This document shows positions 5,180 through 6,444 of a stretch of DNA of 6,444 nucleotides, in pieces. Each line of letters begins with the position of its first letter. Positions within the stretch are counted from its first letter, which is position 1. Source of the stretch: Bacteroidales bacterium (GTDB lineage: Bacteria; Bacteroidota; Bacteroidia; Bacteroidales; WRGA01). The position numbers and the translations under genes were made by a program. Location: the NCBI GenBank assembly GCA_031279795.1, contig JAITHZ010000293.1, positions 1 through 6,444 of the forward strand, written 5' to 3'. The notes beneath the pieces are model-generated. The model saw only the letters and a list, made by a program, of their open reading frames with translations. It made no database searches and was not told the DNA's origin.

Positions 5180-6148
5180 ATGCTTTTGCTTCCGTTAAAA
5201 AGAATATTCGGAAAATTCGCAACGTCAACCATCAGATTCAAAATCTGGAAAATGCGCTGTTATTTGGAGCTTTTTAAATACATACCCGAACATATTGAGG
5301 TTTGCTGGAATTATTTACTGCACAATCGCGACAGTTTTGAGTGTAATCTGGCAATTATAACAAAAGTAAAAAATGAAGCGCCATACATTCTGGAATGGAT
5401 TGAATACCACAAACTTATTGGCGTTGAGCGGTTCGTTATTTACGATAACGAGAGCGACGACAATTTGCAGGAAGTGTTGGCGCCTTACATTCGTTCCGGC
5501 GAGGTAATTTATCGCTTCTTTGAAGGAAACATTTTTCAGTCAGAAGACAAGTTTTATACTGACTCCATTAGAGAATATAGAAACAGGTTCAAGTGGATTG
5601 CATTGATCGACATTGACGAATTTATTGTTCCGCTCAGGAAAAAGAACATCATGGAAGAATTTGACGAAATAAGAAAAACGATCAAAAAGAAGCCATTTAC
5701 ATCATTATGTATCAATTGGGTAATGTATGGATATTCAGGCTATTATTCAAAACAGGAAGGTCTTGTTATGGAAAATTATACCAAGAGCGACGGCGTTGCG
5801 GTGCAGGTAAAATCAATCATAAACCCGCGAACAGTGATCCAGTTCAGAGTGCATTTTGCCATTCATTTTTTTGATTTGAAGGGATATAACGAGAAGGGAA
5901 ATCCGGTTTTCAGAGGAATGAAATCTTTTTCTCCCCAACTTGATGCAACGGTAGATTATATGCGTATAAATCATTATTACACAAAATCGTATGAAGAACA
6001 TAAACAAAAAATAATGCGATTCAATAAACTATGGAATCTACCCTCTGTTTTTCCGGAATTTGATCCGGAATACTTGTCCCATTACAATGATATGGTGATG
6101 ACGCCATTTTTGCCTGAATTAAAGAAAGCGTTACAAATAATAGAATAA
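5180..6148 (+). CDS. GT92-like glycosyltransferase (Glyco_tranf_2_4 / DUF23 type)
   Basis: The 322-residue product resembles bacterial glycosyltransferases of the GT92/Glyco_tranf_2_4 type with a GT-A fold, often found in capsule, LPS or exopolysaccharide clusters. After an N-terminal basic stretch of about 55 residues the catalytic domain begins with LAIITKVKNEAPYILEWIEYH (57-77). IYDNESDD (87-94) follows, and then ALIDIDEF (141-148), whose Asp144-x-Asp146 is the metal- and nucleotide-sugar-binding DxD. Later blocks are INPRTV (214-219), VHFAIHF (224-230) and RINHYYTKSYEE (262-273), the last typical of the family. No clear transmembrane segment or signal peptide is seen, so it probably acts at the inner face of the membrane. 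Codon use looks more AT-rich than in rmlA/rmlB by eye. The start could instead be Met25 (5252); ATG 5180 has no clear Shine-Dalgarno. Donor and acceptor sugars cannot be deduced. Confidence 0.85.
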   Translation: MLLLPLKRIFGKFATSTIRFKIWKMRCYLELFKYIPEHIEVCWNYLLHNRDSFECNLAIITKVKNEAPYILEWIEYHKLIGVERFVIYDNESDDNLQEVLAPYIRSGEVIYRFFEGNIFQSEDKFYTDSIREYRNRFKWIALIDIDEFIVPLRKKNIMEEFDEIRKTIKKKPFTSLCINWVMYGYSGYYSKQEGLVMENYTKSDGVAVQVKSIINPRTVIQFRVHFAIHFFDLKGYNEKGNPVFRGMKSFSPQLDATVDYMRINHYYTKSYEEHKQKIMRFNKLWNLPSVFPEFDPEYLSHYNDMVMTPFLPELKKALQIIE

Positions 6149-6217
6149 GAAAGCCCGACGAAATTATTGCGAAACAGAAATTAATTACACTGAATACGAA
6201 TAAAAATTAGCCGTAAT

Positions 6218-6248
6218 TTTGTGATTATACAAAAAACGATTACTTTTG
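6218..6248 (+). promoter_or_regulatory. Bacteroidetes-type promoter of greA
   Basis: TTTG (6218-6221) and TACTTTTG (6241-6248) are separated by 19 nt and match the Bacteroidetes consensus at all fixed positions. Transcription would begin near 6255, giving a greA leader of about 88 nt. The 8-mer ACGATTAC overlaps the -7 box (6236-6243) and is repeated just after the predicted start (6261-6268), which could be a coincidence or an operator. Confidence 0.75.
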
Positions 6249-6266
6249 TACTAAATTATAACGATT

Positions 6267-6296
6267 ACAGTTCCGGCTTTGTCGGAATTGTTTTTT
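6267..6296 (+). terminator. Intrinsic terminator hairpin within the greA leader
   Basis: ACAGTTCCGGC (6267-6277) and GTCGGAATTGT (6281-6291) form an 11-bp stem with two G-U wobbles and a TTT loop, followed directly by a run of T (6292-6296). This is a well-formed Rho-independent terminator on the plus strand. It lies downstream of the predicted greA promoter and upstream of the greA ribosome binding site. It may stop read-through from the upstream sugar operon, attenuate greA transcription, or both. Confidence 0.75.
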
Positions 6297-6330
6297 AATT
6301 ATTTAATAAATTATAAATATTCATAAAAAT

Positions 6331-6335
6331 GGAGG
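6331..6335 (+). promoter_or_regulatory. Strong Shine-Dalgarno sequence of greA
   Basis: GGAGG ends 7 nt before ATG 6343. It is the only clear Shine-Dalgarno in the window; the other genes lack one, as is usual in Bacteroidetes. It fixes the greA start and excludes the two out-of-frame ATGs at 6329 and 6336. Confidence 0.8.
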
Positions 6336-6342
6336 ATGTATT

Positions 6343-6444
6343 ATGGCAATAAGCTATATGACAGAAGAGGGGTACAAAAAATTGTCGGACGAAATCAATT
6401 ATCTGGAAACAGTTAAACGTCCGGAAATTTCGCGGCAAATAGCC
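6343..6444 (+). CDS. greA: Transcription elongation factor GreA, N-terminal part (3' truncated by window edge)
   Basis: GreA enters the secondary channel of RNA polymerase through a coiled coil and stimulates cleavage of backtracked transcripts. Only 34 residues are visible. They begin MAISYMTEEGYKKLSDEI and continue to RPEISRQIA, which matches the start of the GreA N-terminal coiled-coil domain (T/S-x-EGYxKLxxEL followed by RPxI). The acidic tip (the DLSENAEY region) and the C-terminal FKBP-like domain lie beyond the right edge. GreB is less likely but cannot be fully excluded from this short piece. The gene has its own promoter and a leader with a terminator-like hairpin. Confidence 0.9.
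   Translation, partial: MAISYMTEEGYKKLSDEINYLETVKRPEISRQIA

Larger units (their letters stand above)
6149..6342. other. Intergenic region with greA promoter and leader
   Basis: This 194-nt AT-rich gap follows the glycosyltransferase stop. Bases 6149-6217 contain no hairpin plus T-run, so no dedicated terminator is seen for the upstream operon before the greA promoter. The remainder holds the promoter, the leader hairpin and the Shine-Dalgarno described separately. Confidence 0.6.

Overview
The window looks like chromosomal DNA from a member of the Bacteroidetes, probably Bacteroidales. Two things point there. The proteins read like that group's versions of MiaB, YbeY, RmlA, RmlB, SlyD and GreA. 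In addition, four separate transcription units are preceded by the Bacteroidetes-type promoter (TTTG, 19-20 nt spacer, TAnnTTTG) instead of an E. coli-like -35/-10 pair. Shine-Dalgarno sequences are mostly absent, as is usual in that phylum; greA is the exception. I see no mobile element, CRISPR array, rRNA or clear pseudogene.

Layout: (1) 1-837, the C-terminal part of miaB (tRNA methylthiotransferase), cut by the left edge. (2) 854-970, a promoter and a tRNA gene with anticodon CAT. (3) 971-1196, an AT-rich convergent intergenic region with a 9-bp inverted repeat and a C-rich tract. (4) 1197-1625 on the minus strand, ybeY, with its own promoter at 1676-1707. (5) 1626-2000, a divergent regulatory region with short direct repeats and the rmlA promoter at 1932-1963. 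(6) 2001-6148, five same-strand genes: rmlA, rmlB, a hexapeptide-repeat sugar N-acetyltransferase, a SlyD-like FKBP prolyl isomerase and a GT92-like glycosyltransferase. (7) 6149-6342, the greA promoter and leader, which contains a strong intrinsic-terminator hairpin. (8) 6343 to the right edge, the start of greA.

How the genes may work together: RmlA and RmlB turn glucose-1-phosphate into dTDP-4-keto-6-deoxyglucose. The rhamnose-completing genes rmlC and rmlD are not in the window. The next gene is an acetyltransferase of the kind that N-acetylates nucleotide-linked amino sugars, and a glycosyltransferase follows. This suggests a pathway to an acetamido-6-deoxy sugar for a surface polysaccharide or glycoprotein glycan, with the sugar isomerase and aminotransferase encoded elsewhere. 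That part is inference. The flanking genes (miaB, tRNA, ybeY, greA) are housekeeping genes for RNA modification, ribosome/RNA maturation and transcription elongation.

The most interesting signals are the terminator-like hairpin between the greA promoter and the greA start codon (possible attenuation, reminiscent of the E. coli greA leader), the incomplete dTDP-sugar operon that includes a SlyD-type chaperone, and paired direct repeats upstream of rmlA. I did not find a clearly new multi-gene system.
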